Shown: positions 1 through 8,604, counted from the stretch's first letter. The stretch is 60,249 nt of DNA from an uncultured Ruminococcus sp. (GCA_947566125.1 CANOIR010000007.1:1-60249); one strand, 5' to 3'. Notes: generated by a model from the letters alone, not told the origin. Translations and numbers: made by a program.

Positions 1-1
1 G

Positions 2-76
2 CCACAGTGGCAGGAACTCATTCCTTCACTTGTTGATATTCCAGGTTCACTTTGGGCATATAAGGCTGGTAAATAA
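2..76 (+). CDS. C-terminal end of an unidentified protein (partial)
   Basis: Only the last 24 codons are inside the window, in the frame starting at base 2, ending PSLVDIPGSLWAYKAGK and a TAA at 74-76. A strong intrinsic terminator follows directly, which supports this as a real gene end. The tail is too short for me to name the family. Confidence 0.6.
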   Translation, partial: PQWQELIPSLVDIPGSLWAYKAGK

Positions 77-121
77 TTGGTTGATTACGGTCAATTGATT
101 TAGCGTTATAGCTTAAATAAA

Positions 122-151
122 AATGTCGCAGCTTCGGCTGCGGCATTTTTT
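122..151 (+). terminator. Intrinsic terminator of the upstream partial gene
   Basis: Stem AATGTCGCAGC / GCTGCGGCATT closed by a TTCG tetraloop and followed by six T. It lies 45 bases after the stop codon of the partial gene. Confidence 0.9.
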
Positions 152-196
152 ACGTTGTTTTTTTGGATAAATAATTAAAGAAAATCGTTATTACTA

Positions 197-225
197 TTGA
201 CATTGAGATAAATATGTGGTATAAT
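197..225 (+). promoter_or_regulatory. Consensus sigma-A promoter
   Basis: TTGACA (197-202), 17-base spacer, TATAAT (220-225), with a TG two bases ahead of the -10. A perfect match upstream of a 34-codon ORF. Confidence 0.8.
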
Positions 226-279
226 ATATATAAATTATTTCTGTATTATGACTTTACTGAAGAAATGAGGTAATATAAT

Positions 280-384
280 ATGAAAAAGCACGTTGTATTT
301 ATAGTTATATTAGTATTTATTACTTTACTTATAATAAAGGGAGCTGTTATACTGCACGGTGGGAATTCTTTTTTGGCAAATTAA
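280..384 (+). CDS. 34-aa single-span hydrophobic peptide
   Basis: A 34-codon ORF (MKKHVVFIVILVFITLLIIK, then GAVILHGGNSFLAN) with a GAAATGAGG ribosome binding site ending about 9 bases before the ATG and a consensus promoter 55 bases upstream. Residues 4-19 form one membrane span with two lysines in front, so an N-in membrane peptide is likely. I recognise no family. The perfect promoter and good ribosome binding site argue for real expression; the short length means coding is not proven. It could alternatively be a leader for the downstream gene, although that gene has its own promoter. Confidence 0.45.
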   Translation: MKKHVVFIVILVFITLLIIKGAVILHGGNSFLAN

Positions 385-459
385 AGCAATATTTGTTTTT
401 CTGCATTAAGCTTATATAAAAATAAATGGTTATTGCTTAGATAAAAATCTGATTATCAG

Positions 460-488
460 TTGAAAAGTTCGAAACAATGTGGTATAAT
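460..488 (+). promoter_or_regulatory. Sigma-A promoter of the zinc-finger membrane protein
   Basis: TTGAAA (460-465), 17-base spacer, TATAAT (483-488) with upstream TG. The ATG at 545 lies 57 bases downstream. Confidence 0.75.
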
Positions 489-544
489 AATATAATGTAT
501 ATGTTTTGGTGATAATAACTGATAATTGGAAAGGAAGTGTGCAA

Positions 545-1507
545 ATGGCTGATTATAAAAATTGTGTTTGTATAGCCTGTAGAAATGAGTTTGAATCTGA
601 CGATGATATTGTAGTATGTCCGGAATGTGGAACGCCGTATCATCGTGATTGTTGGAATGAATATGGGAAATGTATAAATACCGAACTTCATGAAAAAGGC
701 GAATCTTGGCAAAGACCTGATGACGGCTCTAATTCTGATGAAAGTGAAAATGAAAGAGTTATTTGTCTGAAATGTGGTGAACTTAATCCAAAGGGCAGTG
801 AGGTTTGTACTCATTGTGGCAGCAAAATAAATGATAATATAAATTCTAATATGAATGCTGCGGAAATGCCTCTTACACTTGATTCAAGTGATGATATAGA
901 AGGTACAAGTATTTCCGAGATAAGTAGTTTTATTGGAAAAAATATTACTTATTATCTTATGAGATTTAAGTTTTTCTTTGAAAGCAAAAAGAAACTCGCA
1001 CCTAATTTTATCTGTCTTATTTTTCCTCAATTTTGGTTTGCCTATAGAAAAATGTGGCTTAGTTCACTTATAATTGTGTTTCTAACATTTTTACTTAGCA
1101 TTCCTGGTTCACTTAGGGTATTAGCAGATCAGGTTGACTTTATACTTGCCTCTATTCAGCCACAGCTGGAACTTTTCGGTGCAGATGCTGCTGAAATTGT
1201 AAGGAATAGAATATTGTCATTTTCAGAATTTATGAAGGATAATCAAAACGTTTTTTATATGGTAGATACATTGTGCAGTTATGCTTTGCTTGCATTTCGT
1301 GTATTGGCATTTATGTTCGGAAATTATATTTATTATCGATATTCGCTTGGCAAGATAAAAAAGATCCATGAAAGTAATGATAGTCTTATGGATGTGAAGT
1401 CACGTATAAGAATGGCTGGAGGTACAAATATTGGCTTTATATTTATTGCCGTTCTGTTTCAATTTGTGCTGTCATCAATTTTGATGTGCATTGCACTTAT
1501 TGTTTAA
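545..1507 (+). CDS. RING-like zinc-finger and zinc-ribbon membrane protein
   Basis: A 320-aa protein. Residues 7-45 contain a RING-like cysteine/histidine array (CVCIAC, CPECGTPYHRDCW), which is the pattern annotated as prokaryotic RING finger family 4. Residues about 72-90 form a zinc ribbon (CLKCG, CTHCG). The second half has membrane spans, starting with a region resembling DUF2628 proteins (FPQFWFAYRKMW). The ATG at 545 is chosen over an in-frame ATG at 506 because GGAAAGGAAG precedes it at good distance and because the zinc finger starts there. The role is unknown; the zinc modules probably face the cytoplasm and bind a partner. It is monocistronic, with its own promoter and a shared terminator. 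Confidence 0.8.
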   Translation: MADYKNCVCIACRNEFESDDDIVVCPECGTPYHRDCWNEYGKCINTELHEKGESWQRPDDGSNSDESENERVICLKCGELNPKGSEVCTHCGSKINDNINSNMNAAEMPLTLDSSDDIEGTSISEISSFIGKNITYYLMRFKFFFESKKKLAPNFICLIFPQFWFAYRKMWLSSLIIVFLTFLLSIPGSLRVLADQVDFILASIQPQLELFGADAAEIVRNRILSFSEFMKDNQNVFYMVDTLCSYALLAFRVLAFMFGNYIYYRYSLGKIKKIHESNDSLMDVKSRIRMAGGTNIGFIFIAVLFQFVLSSILMCIALIV

Positions 1508-1516
1508 AATAATCAA

Positions 1517-1560
1517 AAAACACCGCACAGATCTTTTAAAGTGGATTTGTGCGGTGTTTT
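1517..1560. terminator. Bidirectional terminator between convergent genes
   Basis: Perfect 13-bp stem AAAACACCGCACA / TGTGCGGTGTTTT with A-run on one side and T-run on the other. It serves the zinc-finger gene on the plus strand and bofA on the minus strand. Confidence 0.85.
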
Positions 1561-1570
1561 CATATTTGCT

Positions 1571-1831
1571 TTATATTTTAAGTATAAAATGCATTATCAA
1601 CATAAGTAAGACACCGGGTATTCCCAATATTCCGGCTTGAGTTATGTTAAATAAATTAAGTTCCGGAGAAAAATTTATTATACCGCCAAAATAGTGCAAT
1701 AGAATAAGTCCGGCAAGTCCTGTAAAAATACCCCATAGAATAGAGCGAAATGTATGAGAACGCCTGAGGTAATAGATAAGCATAAAAATTCCAAGTGCTG
1801 TCCATAAAGCGTAAAAACTAAATTCCTCCAT
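1571..1831 (-). CDS. bofA: BofA-family pro-sigma-K processing inhibitor
   Basis: An 86-aa integral membrane protein with about three spans and the typical BofA C-terminus NLFNITQAGILGIPGVLLML. In Bacillus, BofA sits in the outer forespore membrane and holds the SpoIVFB protease inactive until the forespore signal arrives. It is the last gene of a four-gene minus-strand operon whose other members I cannot name. It starts 20 bases after the stop of the 136-aa gene, with GGAGGAAAC before its ATG. The identification rests on size, hydrophobic pattern and the C-terminal motif. Confidence 0.8.
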   Translation of the reverse strand: MEEFSFYALWTALGIFMLIYYLRRSHTFRSILWGIFTGLAGLILLHYFGGIINFSPELNLFNITQAGILGIPGVLLMLIMHFILKI

Positions 1832-1850
1832 TATGTTTCCTCCATTTATG

Positions 1851-2261
1851 TTATGTTAGTAAATAAGCTAGTGCCATCATAAGCTTTTTGTTGCCTCCGT
1901 CTTTATATATTATTGCAAGCATTGCTATTATGAGAATTTTATCAGTATCAAGTTTTTCAATATATTTTTCAAGTCCGTTTAGTATTCCAAACGGCATTTT
2001 AGAGCCTTCCGATGTTGATGATTCATTTGAATTATTATTAACAGGAGTTTCTGTTGGGTTATTTCTGTCTGTATCGGCATTTTTGTATGTTGAATTATTA
2101 TATGCTGAATTATTGTTTCTATAAAAAGGCTGCATATTTCCTTTACGCCTGTATGGTACTTTTTGCTGCATTTGTTCCATACGGCGTCTTGCATCTCTTT
2201 GTATAATATTTTGCATATTATCGTTGCTTTGACTCGTATTTTTTGCCCTATTCTCTGCCAT
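1851..2261 (-). CDS. Hypothetical protein with Asn-rich N-terminus and hydrophobic C-terminus
   Basis: A 136-aa protein. The first 95 residues are polar and low in complexity (NNNSAYNNSTYKNADTDRNN). The last 40 residues (YIEKLDTDKILIIAMLAIIY, then KDGGNKKLMMALAYLLT) look like a conserved amphipathic or membrane-associated module. The start is supported by AAAGGACGG. It sits between bofA and a 122-aa gene in the same operon, so a late developmental role is possible but not shown. I recognise no family. Confidence 0.7.
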   Translation of the reverse strand: MAENRAKNTSQSNDNMQNIIQRDARRRMEQMQQKVPYRRKGNMQPFYRNNNSAYNNSTYKNADTDRNNPTETPVNNNSNESSTSEGSKMPFGILNGLEKYIEKLDTDKILIIAMLAIIYKDGGNKKLMMALAYLLT

Positions 2262-2276
2262 AATTCATACCGTCCT

Positions 2277-2645
2277 TTACAGAAAGTCTTTTAAAAGTCC
2301 AGTATTTTTAAGAGTTTTAAACACATCTAAAAGCTTTAATAGCTTAACTGCCTTATCTACCTTTTGCTGACGTTCTTCTTTTAAATGAGGTCTTAGTGCT
2401 AGTAGCAGTGCGGTGTCCTCATCATTTTGTGTGTTTTTCATAATAGAGGACAACTGCATTAGCTTGCCAATATCAAATCCAATGTCTGATGTGGACGATT
2501 CTTCATTTTTTGCAGTCTTATTATTTTCCTCATTTTTATCATCATTTTCAGAGGGATTTCCCATTAGTGTGGCAAGTTCTTTCAACTGCTGCATACTTTC
2601 CGGATCTGAAAGTACCGACTGCATTTTATTAAATAAATCATCCAT
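2277..2645 (-). CDS. Hypothetical acidic protein, bofA operon
   Basis: A 122-aa soluble protein: an N-terminal helical stretch (MDDLFNKMQSVLSDPESMQQ), a charged Asp/Glu/Asn-rich linker at residues about 33-52, and a C-terminal helical half (LLLALRPHLKEERQQKVDKA). The last part resembles a repeat of the form alanine/leucine-lysine helices. AAGGAGC stands 8 bases before the ATG. It lies 12 bases downstream of the 85-aa gene and 15 bases upstream of the 136-aa gene, so the three are probably translated from one mRNA. No function can be assigned. Confidence 0.7.
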   Translation of the reverse strand: MDDLFNKMQSVLSDPESMQQLKELATLMGNPSENDDKNEENNKTAKNEESSTSDIGFDIGKLMQLSSIMKNTQNDEDTALLLALRPHLKEERQQKVDKAVKLLKLLDVFKTLKNTGLLKDFL

Positions 2646-2657
2646 AACAGCTGCTCC

Positions 2658-2915
2658 TTACTGTAGGCTTTTTCCCATAAGCTTTTCATAGAGTGCTTTT
2701 GCCTGAGGACTTTGCATAAGTTTTTCCATTTTGTTTTTGTCGCCGATAATAGATTGGATTTTTTGCTGTTCACTTGTGTTCATGTTTTTTACCGCATTGT
2801 CAAATTTTCCGGATTCAAGAGTTTTTCTGAGTTCATCGGGTTTCATGCCAAGTTTTCCGCTTACAGTGTTTAAAAGGTTTTGCAGCTGGTCGTTATTTGC
2901 AGATGATTTTCCCAT
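2658..2915 (-). CDS. Hypothetical small helical protein, first gene of the bofA operon
   Basis: An 85-aa soluble protein, helical and charged, with the sequence pattern KLGMKPDELRKTLESGKFD and a C-terminal KALYEKLMGKSLQ. The ATG at 2915 is chosen because AGAAAGGA lies 8 bases upstream; a longer TTG-started frame would place the ribosome binding site inside the gene. It is divergent from the phosphoesterase gene. I do not recognise a family, but the order with three other small genes ending in bofA suggests a conserved neighbourhood. Confidence 0.7.
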   Translation of the reverse strand: MGKSSANNDQLQNLLNTVSGKLGMKPDELRKTLESGKFDNAVKNMNTSEQQKIQSIIGDKNKMEKLMQSPQAKALYEKLMGKSLQ

Positions 2916-2942
2916 AAAAATTTCCTTTCTCAAAAAAATCAG

Positions 2943-2971
2943 TTGTCATTAAATGATTTATGTGATATAAT
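2943..2971 (+). promoter_or_regulatory. Sigma-A promoter of the phosphoesterase gene
   Basis: TTGTCA (2943-2948), 17-base spacer, TATAAT (2966-2971), 34 bases before the ATG. Confidence 0.7.
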
Positions 2972-3004
2972 AATATAAATAACTTTTACATAGAGGTGAT
3001 TTAT

Positions 3005-3496
3005 ATGCGTATTATTGTTGTTTCCGATACCCATGGTTCTTATGACCGTCTTTATAAGATAGTTATGAGTAATATCCAAACGGCAGATGCATTTATTCAT
3101 TTAGGTGATTGTGTTGAAGAATGCAAAAACCTTATAAGCAATTTTCCAAATCTTGCAGCACGTTTTTATTTTGTAAAGGGAAATTGTGATTTTGGAAGTG
3201 ATGCACCTGCATTTAAGATTATTGATATTATACCAGGTCATAGAATTTTTGCTGCACACGGCGACAGATATGGTGTTGACTTTGATACTAATATAATAGT
3301 TAAAGCCGCCAGAGAACAGGGCTGTGATATTGTATTGTTTGGTCATACCCATGTTCGTCTGTGTTCGTATGAAGATGGAGTTTATATTTTAAATCCCGGC
3401 AGTGCTTCTCGCCCACGTGATGGAAAACCAGCGTCATATGGTTTTATTGATTTTACACCGGCAGGTATCGTTACTAATAATGTTTCTATAACTTGA
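3005..3496 (+). CDS. YfcE/MJ0936-type metallophosphoesterase
   Basis: A 163-aa calcineurin-like phosphoesterase covering the whole single-domain family. Metal-binding motifs are all present: SDTHG near residue 7, HLGDC, KGNCD, AAHGDRYG and GHTHVR. Such enzymes hydrolyse phosphodiesters (cyclic nucleotides or model substrates) with two Mn ions; the physiological substrate is generally unknown. The ATG at 3005 follows TAGAGGTGAT; an in-frame GTG at 2996 is part of that ribosome binding site and is rejected. The gene has its own promoter and lies upstream of yfhO. Confidence 0.9.
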   Translation: MRIIVVSDTHGSYDRLYKIVMSNIQTADAFIHLGDCVEECKNLISNFPNLAARFYFVKGNCDFGSDAPAFKIIDIIPGHRIFAAHGDRYGVDFDTNIIVKAAREQGCDIVLFGHTHVRLCSYEDGVYILNPGSASRPRDGKPASYGFIDFTPAGIVTNNVSIT

Positions 3497-3564
3497 TCTC
3501 TGATTTTATTATATGCAGTATAAAATAAAAAGTTTCCTTACATTACTTATGGAGGTAATAATAT

Positions 3565-5955
3565 ATGCAAAAACATATTCCGAAAAATATTCTTAGTATC
3601 GGTAATGTACCATTTTATAAAAAAGGCGGATTTCTTGCATTTGTGCTGGGCTTTCTGTCTTTAATAATTGTTCTGCTGCCTATTATTATCATAGAAAAGG
3701 GTTATTTCATTTACTATGGTGATTATAATGCCCAGCAGATGCCATTTTATCATCTTGCATCAGAAGCCGTAAAAAGCGGCAGTTTTGGCTGGAGCTGGAC
3801 TACCGATCTTGGAGCAAATTTCATAGGGTCATATTCATTTTATCTTTTTGGCAGTCCATTTTTTTGGCTGACAGCTATTTTTCCGTCTTCATGGATAATT
3901 CACATAGTGCCGTTTATGCTTGCACTCAAGCATGGTATTGCTGCATTTACATCATATGCTTATATAAAACGATTTGTCAAAAGTCAGAATGCTGCTATTA
4001 TAGGCGGATTGTTATATGCATTTTCAGGCTTTCAGATTTTCAATATATTCTTTAATCATTTTCAGGATGTTACAGCGTTTTTTCCGTTAATGCTTATTGC
4101 AATGGAAGAGCTTGTCTGCAATAACAGAAAAGGCGTATTTGCATTGACAGTTGCACTTATGGCATCAATAAATTACTTTTTCTTTACTGGAGAAGCAGTA
4201 TTCTTAGTGATTTATTTTATAGTACGCTGTTTATCAAAGGATTTTCCTGCTACTGTAAAAAAATTCTTCCAGATACTGTTTGAAGCTATTATAGGTGTAA
4301 TGTTCGCCTGCATTATACTTCTTCCGGCGGCACTTGCTATTTTGAATAATTATCGCATAAATGAGCGATTGTATGGCATGAATATGCTTGCATACAATGA
4401 CAGAACAAGAATCCTTCGTATAATAGAAAGCTTCTTCTTAATTCCCGATGCACCTGCAAGACCTAATCTATTTAATGAAGGTGCAGGCAAATGGGCATCT
4501 ATAGGCGGTTATTTGCCGCTGTTCTCAATGGTAGGCGTTATAGCATTTATGAAACATAGAGACGGTCATTGGGCTAAACGGCTTGTAGTGATCTGTATGA
4601 TATGTGCATTCATACCTATTCTTAATTGCAGTTTTTATATGTTCAACAGCTCGTATTATGCAAGATGGTTTTTTATGCCGATTTTGATTATGGCAATGAT
4701 GACGGCTGTTGTAATTGATACTGACTGTGAGGAGAATATACCTCTAAAAGAAGGCTTGTGGATAACATCTGCCATAACAGCTGCTTTTGGCATTATGTCT
4801 ATTTTGCCTGTAAAAAAAGACGATGAAGTGAAATTCTTTTCATTTACAAAATATCCGCTGCACTTCTACATTGTTTTTGGAATAGCTGTAATTTCGCTTG
4901 TTATTGTGACAATTTTTGCAAGGAAACGTCTTTCTGGCAAATTGAATTTAAGAAGTGTGCTTGCGTTTACAGTTGCAGCTTGTATTGCTTGTACATCATC
5001 TATAATTTATTTCGGTGCACTTAGTTATGATAATGCAATTAAGTATATAGACCGTGCTATTGATAGTGAGAACGATGTTACAATAGAAGCAGATAAAGAT
5101 AATTTCTTCCGTGTTGATATTTCTGAAAATATGGATAATTATCCAATGTTTTGGGGCCTTCCGAATATGCGTTGTTTCCACAGTATAGTACCTGGTTCTA
5201 TAATGGAATTTTACGCAGCCAATGGAATTGATAGAGATGTGGCATCACGTCCGAATAAAAATAGATTTGAACTAAGAGGACTTTTCTCAGTTAAATATTA
5301 TTTTGATGAAATAAAAGAGAATAATGCTAATGAGCATAAATCTCCTATGCCGGGATTTGAATATATGGAAGATCAAAATGGATTTCATGTATATGAAAAC
5401 AAACATTTTATTCCAATAGGCTTTACATTTGATAATTATATTTTGCAGAGTGATTGGGAAAATATGGGTGAAGCAAATCGCACCTCTGCACTGGTACGTG
5501 CACTTGTTCTTGACAATAAAACAGCTGCAAAGTATTATGATATTCTAAATGAGCTTGAAGCATCTGAAAGAGTTGTTTCAAATAATGATTATATAGAAGA
5601 ATGTGATAAACGCAAAGCGTCATCATGCGATAAGTTTGAATATGATTCATACGGATTTACAGCTGAAATAACATCAGATAGAAACAACTTGCTTTTCTTC
5701 AGTGTTCCTTATGATGATGGATTCACTGCAAAAGTAAACGGCATAGAAACAGAAATTGAAAAAGTAGATATAGGATTTATGGCAGTGCCGATAAAAGAAG
5801 GCAAAAATGTAATTGAATTTGAATATGAAACACCAGGTCTTAAAATTGGAGCTGTTATTTCATTATTAGGTATGGTTTTGTTTGCGTTATATATTATAAC
5901 AGTTCACTTGATAAAAAAGAAGTCAAAGAAAAATGATATAATAAAAAGCAAATAA
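3565..5955 (+). CDS. YfhO-family large membrane protein
   Basis: A 796-aa protein with a dozen or so membrane spans and one large extracytoplasmic region (about residues 500-750) before a last span and a lysine-rich tail. The family signature is visible near the N-terminus (YYGDYNAQQMPFYHLASEAV) and in LFGSPFFWLTAIFP. In Bacillus and Listeria, YfhO is a GT-C-fold protein needed to glycosylate lipoteichoic or wall teichoic acid; a similar envelope sugar-transfer role is inferred here. GGAGGT stands 7 bases before the ATG. The nudix gene follows after 23 bases and may be cotranscribed. Confidence 0.85.
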   Translation: MQKHIPKNILSIGNVPFYKKGGFLAFVLGFLSLIIVLLPIIIIEKGYFIYYGDYNAQQMPFYHLASEAVKSGSFGWSWTTDLGANFIGSYSFYLFGSPFFWLTAIFPSSWIIHIVPFMLALKHGIAAFTSYAYIKRFVKSQNAAIIGGLLYAFSGFQIFNIFFNHFQDVTAFFPLMLIAMEELVCNNRKGVFALTVALMASINYFFFTGEAVFLVIYFIVRCLSKDFPATVKKFFQILFEAIIGVMFACIILLPAALAILNNYRINERLYGMNMLAYNDRTRILRIIESFFLIPDAPARPNLFNEGAGKWASIGGYLPLFSMVGVIAFMKHRDGHWAKRLVVICMICAFIPILNCSFYMFNSSYYARWFFMPILIMAMMTAVVIDTDCEENIPLKEGLWITSAITAAFGIMSILPVKKDDEVKFFSFTKYPLHFYIVFGIAVISLVIVTIFARKRLSGKLNLRSVLAFTVAACIACTSSIIYFGALSYDNAIKYIDRAIDSENDVTIEADKDNFFRVDISENMDNYPMFWGLPNMRCFHSIVPGSIMEFYAANGIDRDVASRPNKNRFELRGLFSVKYYFDEIKENNANEHKSPMPGFEYMEDQNGFHVYENKHFIPIGFTFDNYILQSDWENMGEANRTSALVRALVLDNKTAAKYYDILNELEASERVVSNNDYIEECDKRKASSCDKFEYDSYGFTAEITSDRNNLLFFSVPYDDGFTAKVNGIETEIEKVDIGFMAVPIKEGKNVIEFEYETPGLKIGAVISLLGMVLFALYIITVHLIKKKSKKNDIIKSK

Positions 5956-5978
5956 AAACAGAAAGTGAGGTTAAGCTT

Positions 5979-6524
5979 ATGCATCTTGAAGAAAAGACAG
6001 TGTCAAGTGAACTTGCATATCAGGCAAAAATATTTCGTGTGACAAAAGACATCGCACTGCTTGAAGACGGCTCAGAAACAGAACGTGATGTTGTACATCA
6101 TTCAGGCGGAGTATGTGTTGTACCCTTGACAGATAAAGGAACTGTCCTTATGGTAAAGCAGTACCGTTATCCTATGCATGAGGTAACGCTTGAAATTCCG
6201 GCAGGCAAGCTTGAACCGGGAGAAGATCATTCTGAATGTGGTTTAAGAGAACTTCTTGAAGAAACAGGATGTACTTGTAAAAAGTATTCATATCTTGGGT
6301 GTGTATATCCTACACCTGCTTATGATACTGAAGTTATCCATATGTATCTTGCAAGAGAACTTTCAGAACCAAAGGAACAAGATCTTGATGAAGAGGAATT
6401 TCTTGATGTTACAGAATTGCCGCTTAATGAAGCAATAGAGATGGTAATGGACAGAAAAATACCGGATGCAAAAACACAAATAGCACTTTTAAAAACATGG
6501 ATCCTTATGCAGAAAAATTCATAA
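5979..6524 (+). CDS. Nudix hydrolase, ADP-ribose pyrophosphatase type
   Basis: A 181-aa enzyme. The nudix box is intact: G-x5-E-x7-REL-LEE-TG as GKLEPGEDHSECGLRELLEE followed by TG. The residues before it (VKQYRYPMHEVTLEIPAGKL) and the proline-rich YPTPAYDTE after it are typical of ADP-ribose pyrophosphatases (NudF class), which split ADP-ribose into AMP and ribose 5-phosphate. It follows yfhO by 23 bases with an AAAGTGAGG ribosome binding site and is closed by a strong terminator. Confidence 0.9.
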   Translation: MHLEEKTVSSELAYQAKIFRVTKDIALLEDGSETERDVVHHSGGVCVVPLTDKGTVLMVKQYRYPMHEVTLEIPAGKLEPGEDHSECGLRELLEETGCTCKKYSYLGCVYPTPAYDTEVIHMYLARELSEPKEQDLDEEEFLDVTELPLNEAIEMVMDRKIPDAKTQIALLKTWILMQKNS

Positions 6525-6544
6525 ATGATATATTTTGTAAATAA

Positions 6545-6579
6545 AATAAGAACTGCCGTGTTTTGCAGCAGTTCTTATT
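6545..6579. terminator. Bidirectional terminator, nudix gene and spoVG
   Basis: Stem AATAAGAACTGC / GCAGTTCTTATT (6545-6556 and 6568-6579), flanked by A and T runs. It separates two convergent genes. Confidence 0.8.
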
Positions 6580-6601
6580 AAAAATTTAAAATTAAAAAAA
6601 T

Positions 6602-6880
6602 TTATTCTGATTCGGTTTCCATAAGTGCAATATGACGATTGTAAGCGTCAAGGATTTCACTTTCTATGGCATTGCGAGATGAAACAGAAATAGGGTGTAC
6701 TATATCACGGAATATACCATTTTCATCTTTTCTGCTTGGCATTGCCACAAAAAGTCGTTCATCACCCTGAACTATTTTGATGTCATGAACGGCAAGCATA
6801 TTGTCTATTGTTATAGACACTACGGCACGCAAACGTCCTTCGGTAACTATTCTTCTGATTTTAATATCCGTAACTTCCAT
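6602..6880 (-). CDS. spoVG: Septation regulator SpoVG
   Basis: A 92-aa protein matching SpoVG over its full length: MEVTDIKIRRI at the start, the family core FVAMPSRKDENGIFRDIVHP and the C-terminal helix IESEILDAYNRH. SpoVG binds nucleic acid and influences asymmetric septation, sporulation and virulence or capsule genes in Firmicutes. GGAGG stands 8 bases before the ATG. It is a single-gene unit next to the first copy of the palindromic repeat. Confidence 0.95.
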   Translation of the reverse strand: MEVTDIKIRRIVTEGRLRAVVSITIDNMLAVHDIKIVQGDERLFVAMPSRKDENGIFRDIVHPISVSSRNAIESEILDAYNRHIALMETESE

Positions 6881-6961
6881 ATGATGACCTCCGGTTTTTT
6901 ATTCATAGGGATAGTATGGATAATAAATGGGTAAAATATTCATGGCTGATTATAATTTATA

Positions 6962-7124
6962 AGAACCTGTCTTCATAAGATTAGTGTGCGGATTTTCGAG
7001 CATAATTTTTTAGATGACAAGGCAAAAAAGCGAAAGCATACTTTCGTATGGTGAGATTTTTTAACGCAGTTAGCGAAAAAATCTGCCGAAAAGACGTATG
7101 GTACATTTTATTAAGACAGGTTCT
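6962..7124. repeat. MITE-like palindromic element, copy 1 (163 bp)
   Basis: Bounded by AGAACCTGTCTT and AAGACAGGTTCT. In reverse orientation it aligns along its whole length with copies at 28147 and 40231, sharing GGCAAATTTT-like, CCATACG...GTATG and AATTATGCTCGAAAATC blocks. It contains no plausible ORF. It lies between spoVG and murC. Confidence 0.85.
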
Positions 7125-7167
7125 AAAGCCGTTTGAAGAAATAAAATAAATAGAAAGAGTGATTATT

Positions 7168-8604
7168 TTGAATAAAGATATTTTAAATGACAAAAAGCAT
7201 ATTCATTTTATTGGCATAGGCGGTTCTGGAATGTACCCTTTGGCACAGATTCTTCATGCTAAGGGATATTATCTTACCGGTTCTGATAATAATGAAACAG
7301 AAACTCTTGATGCTGTACGTAAGATGGGGATTCCTGTAATGCTTGGTCAAAGGGCGGAAAATATTGAAGGTGCAGATCTTATAGTTCATACGGCAGCGAT
7401 TATGTCTGATAATCCTGAACTTATTGCAGCAAAAGCAAGCGGAGTTCCTGTACTTGAAAGAAGTGATCTTCTTGGACTTGTTACAAGCTGGTATGATAAT
7501 GCGATCTGTATTTCGGGTACACACGGCAAGACGACTACAACTTCTATGGTAACACAGATACTGTACACTGCTGGAATTGATCTGTCTGCATTTATCGGCG
7601 GCAAACTCCCATGTATAGGCGGCAGCGGCAGAAGCGGCAAGAGCGATATTATGACTTGTGAAGCTTGTGAATTTGTTGATACTTTTCTAAAGCTGTATCC
7701 TGATATTTCAGTAATGCTTAATATTGACGCAGACCATCTTGATTATTTTGGTACAGTTGAAAATATTATCAAATCATTTCACAAGTTTGGTGAAAATACT
7801 TCAAAGGCTATTATATATAATGGTGATGATGCAAATACACGCAAGGCTGTAGAAGGCATTACGGGAAAAGAAATGATAACATTCGGTTTGACTGATAAGA
7901 ATGATTATTATCCGGTCAATATTCGTCATATATCCGGACTTGAAACACATTTTAATATTATGCACAATGGTGAGGATCTTGGCGAAATTACACTTCATGT
8001 TGCAGGTGATCATAATATTTTAAATGCTACAGCAGCAGTTGCAGCAGCGATTTATGTAGGTGCTTCATTTGAAGACTGTGCAAACGGACTTTGTGAGTTC
8101 CATGGTGCTGGCAGAAGATTTGATAAAAAGGGAGAAGCTTGTGGGATCACTCTTGTAGATGACTATGCTCATCACCCTACAGAGCTTACAGCAACTCTTA
8201 AAGCTGCAATGCAAATGCCGTTTAGAGAGGTATGGGCAGTATTTCAGCCGTTTACCTATACAAGAACTGCTGATCATTTAGAGGAATTTGCCCAGTCACT
8301 TTCCATCCCAACTCATGCAGTGCTGACTGATATTATGGGCGGACGTGAAAAAAACACTCAGCCAATATTTACAAGACAGCTTGCAGAGCTTATACCAAAT
8401 GCAGTATGGTTTCCACAGGATGAATCAAATCCTGATTCTTGCGATGAACGTAAATATAAAAACTTTGAAGAAGTTTGCAATTATGTATGTTCTCATGCAC
8501 AGCCCGGTGATCTTGTAATTACTCTTGGATGCGGCGATGTAAACAAGGTTAATAAAATGATACTTGACAGACTGCGTGAAAAGGAAGAGAAAACCTGTAA
8601 ATAA
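7168..8604 (+). CDS. murC: UDP-N-acetylmuramate--L-alanine ligase
   Basis: A 478-aa Mur ligase that adds L-alanine to UDP-MurNAc at the expense of ATP in peptidoglycan synthesis. Visible: N-terminal Rossmann motif HFIGIGGSGM, ATP P-loop GTHGKTTTTSM near residue 115, central HADHL-like NIDADHLDYFG and the C-terminal region VDDYAHHPTE typical of MurC. I choose the TTG at 7168 because AGAAAGAG lies about 8 bases upstream; a GTG at 7159 overlaps that ribosome binding site. The closest upstream feature is the palindromic repeat. Confidence 0.93.
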   Translation: MNKDILNDKKHIHFIGIGGSGMYPLAQILHAKGYYLTGSDNNETETLDAVRKMGIPVMLGQRAENIEGADLIVHTAAIMSDNPELIAAKASGVPVLERSDLLGLVTSWYDNAICISGTHGKTTTTSMVTQILYTAGIDLSAFIGGKLPCIGGSGRSGKSDIMTCEACEFVDTFLKLYPDISVMLNIDADHLDYFGTVENIIKSFHKFGENTSKAIIYNGDDANTRKAVEGITGKEMITFGLTDKNDYYPVNIRHISGLETHFNIMHNGEDLGEITLHVAGDHNILNATAAVAAAIYVGASFEDCANGLCEFHGAGRRFDKKGEACGITLVDDYAHHPTELTATLKAAMQMPFREVWAVFQPFTYTRTADHLEEFAQSLSIPTHAVLTDIMGGREKNTQPIFTRQLAELIPNAVWFPQDESNPDSCDERKYKNFEEVCNYVCSHAQPGDLVITLGCGDVNKVNKMILDRLREKEEKTCK

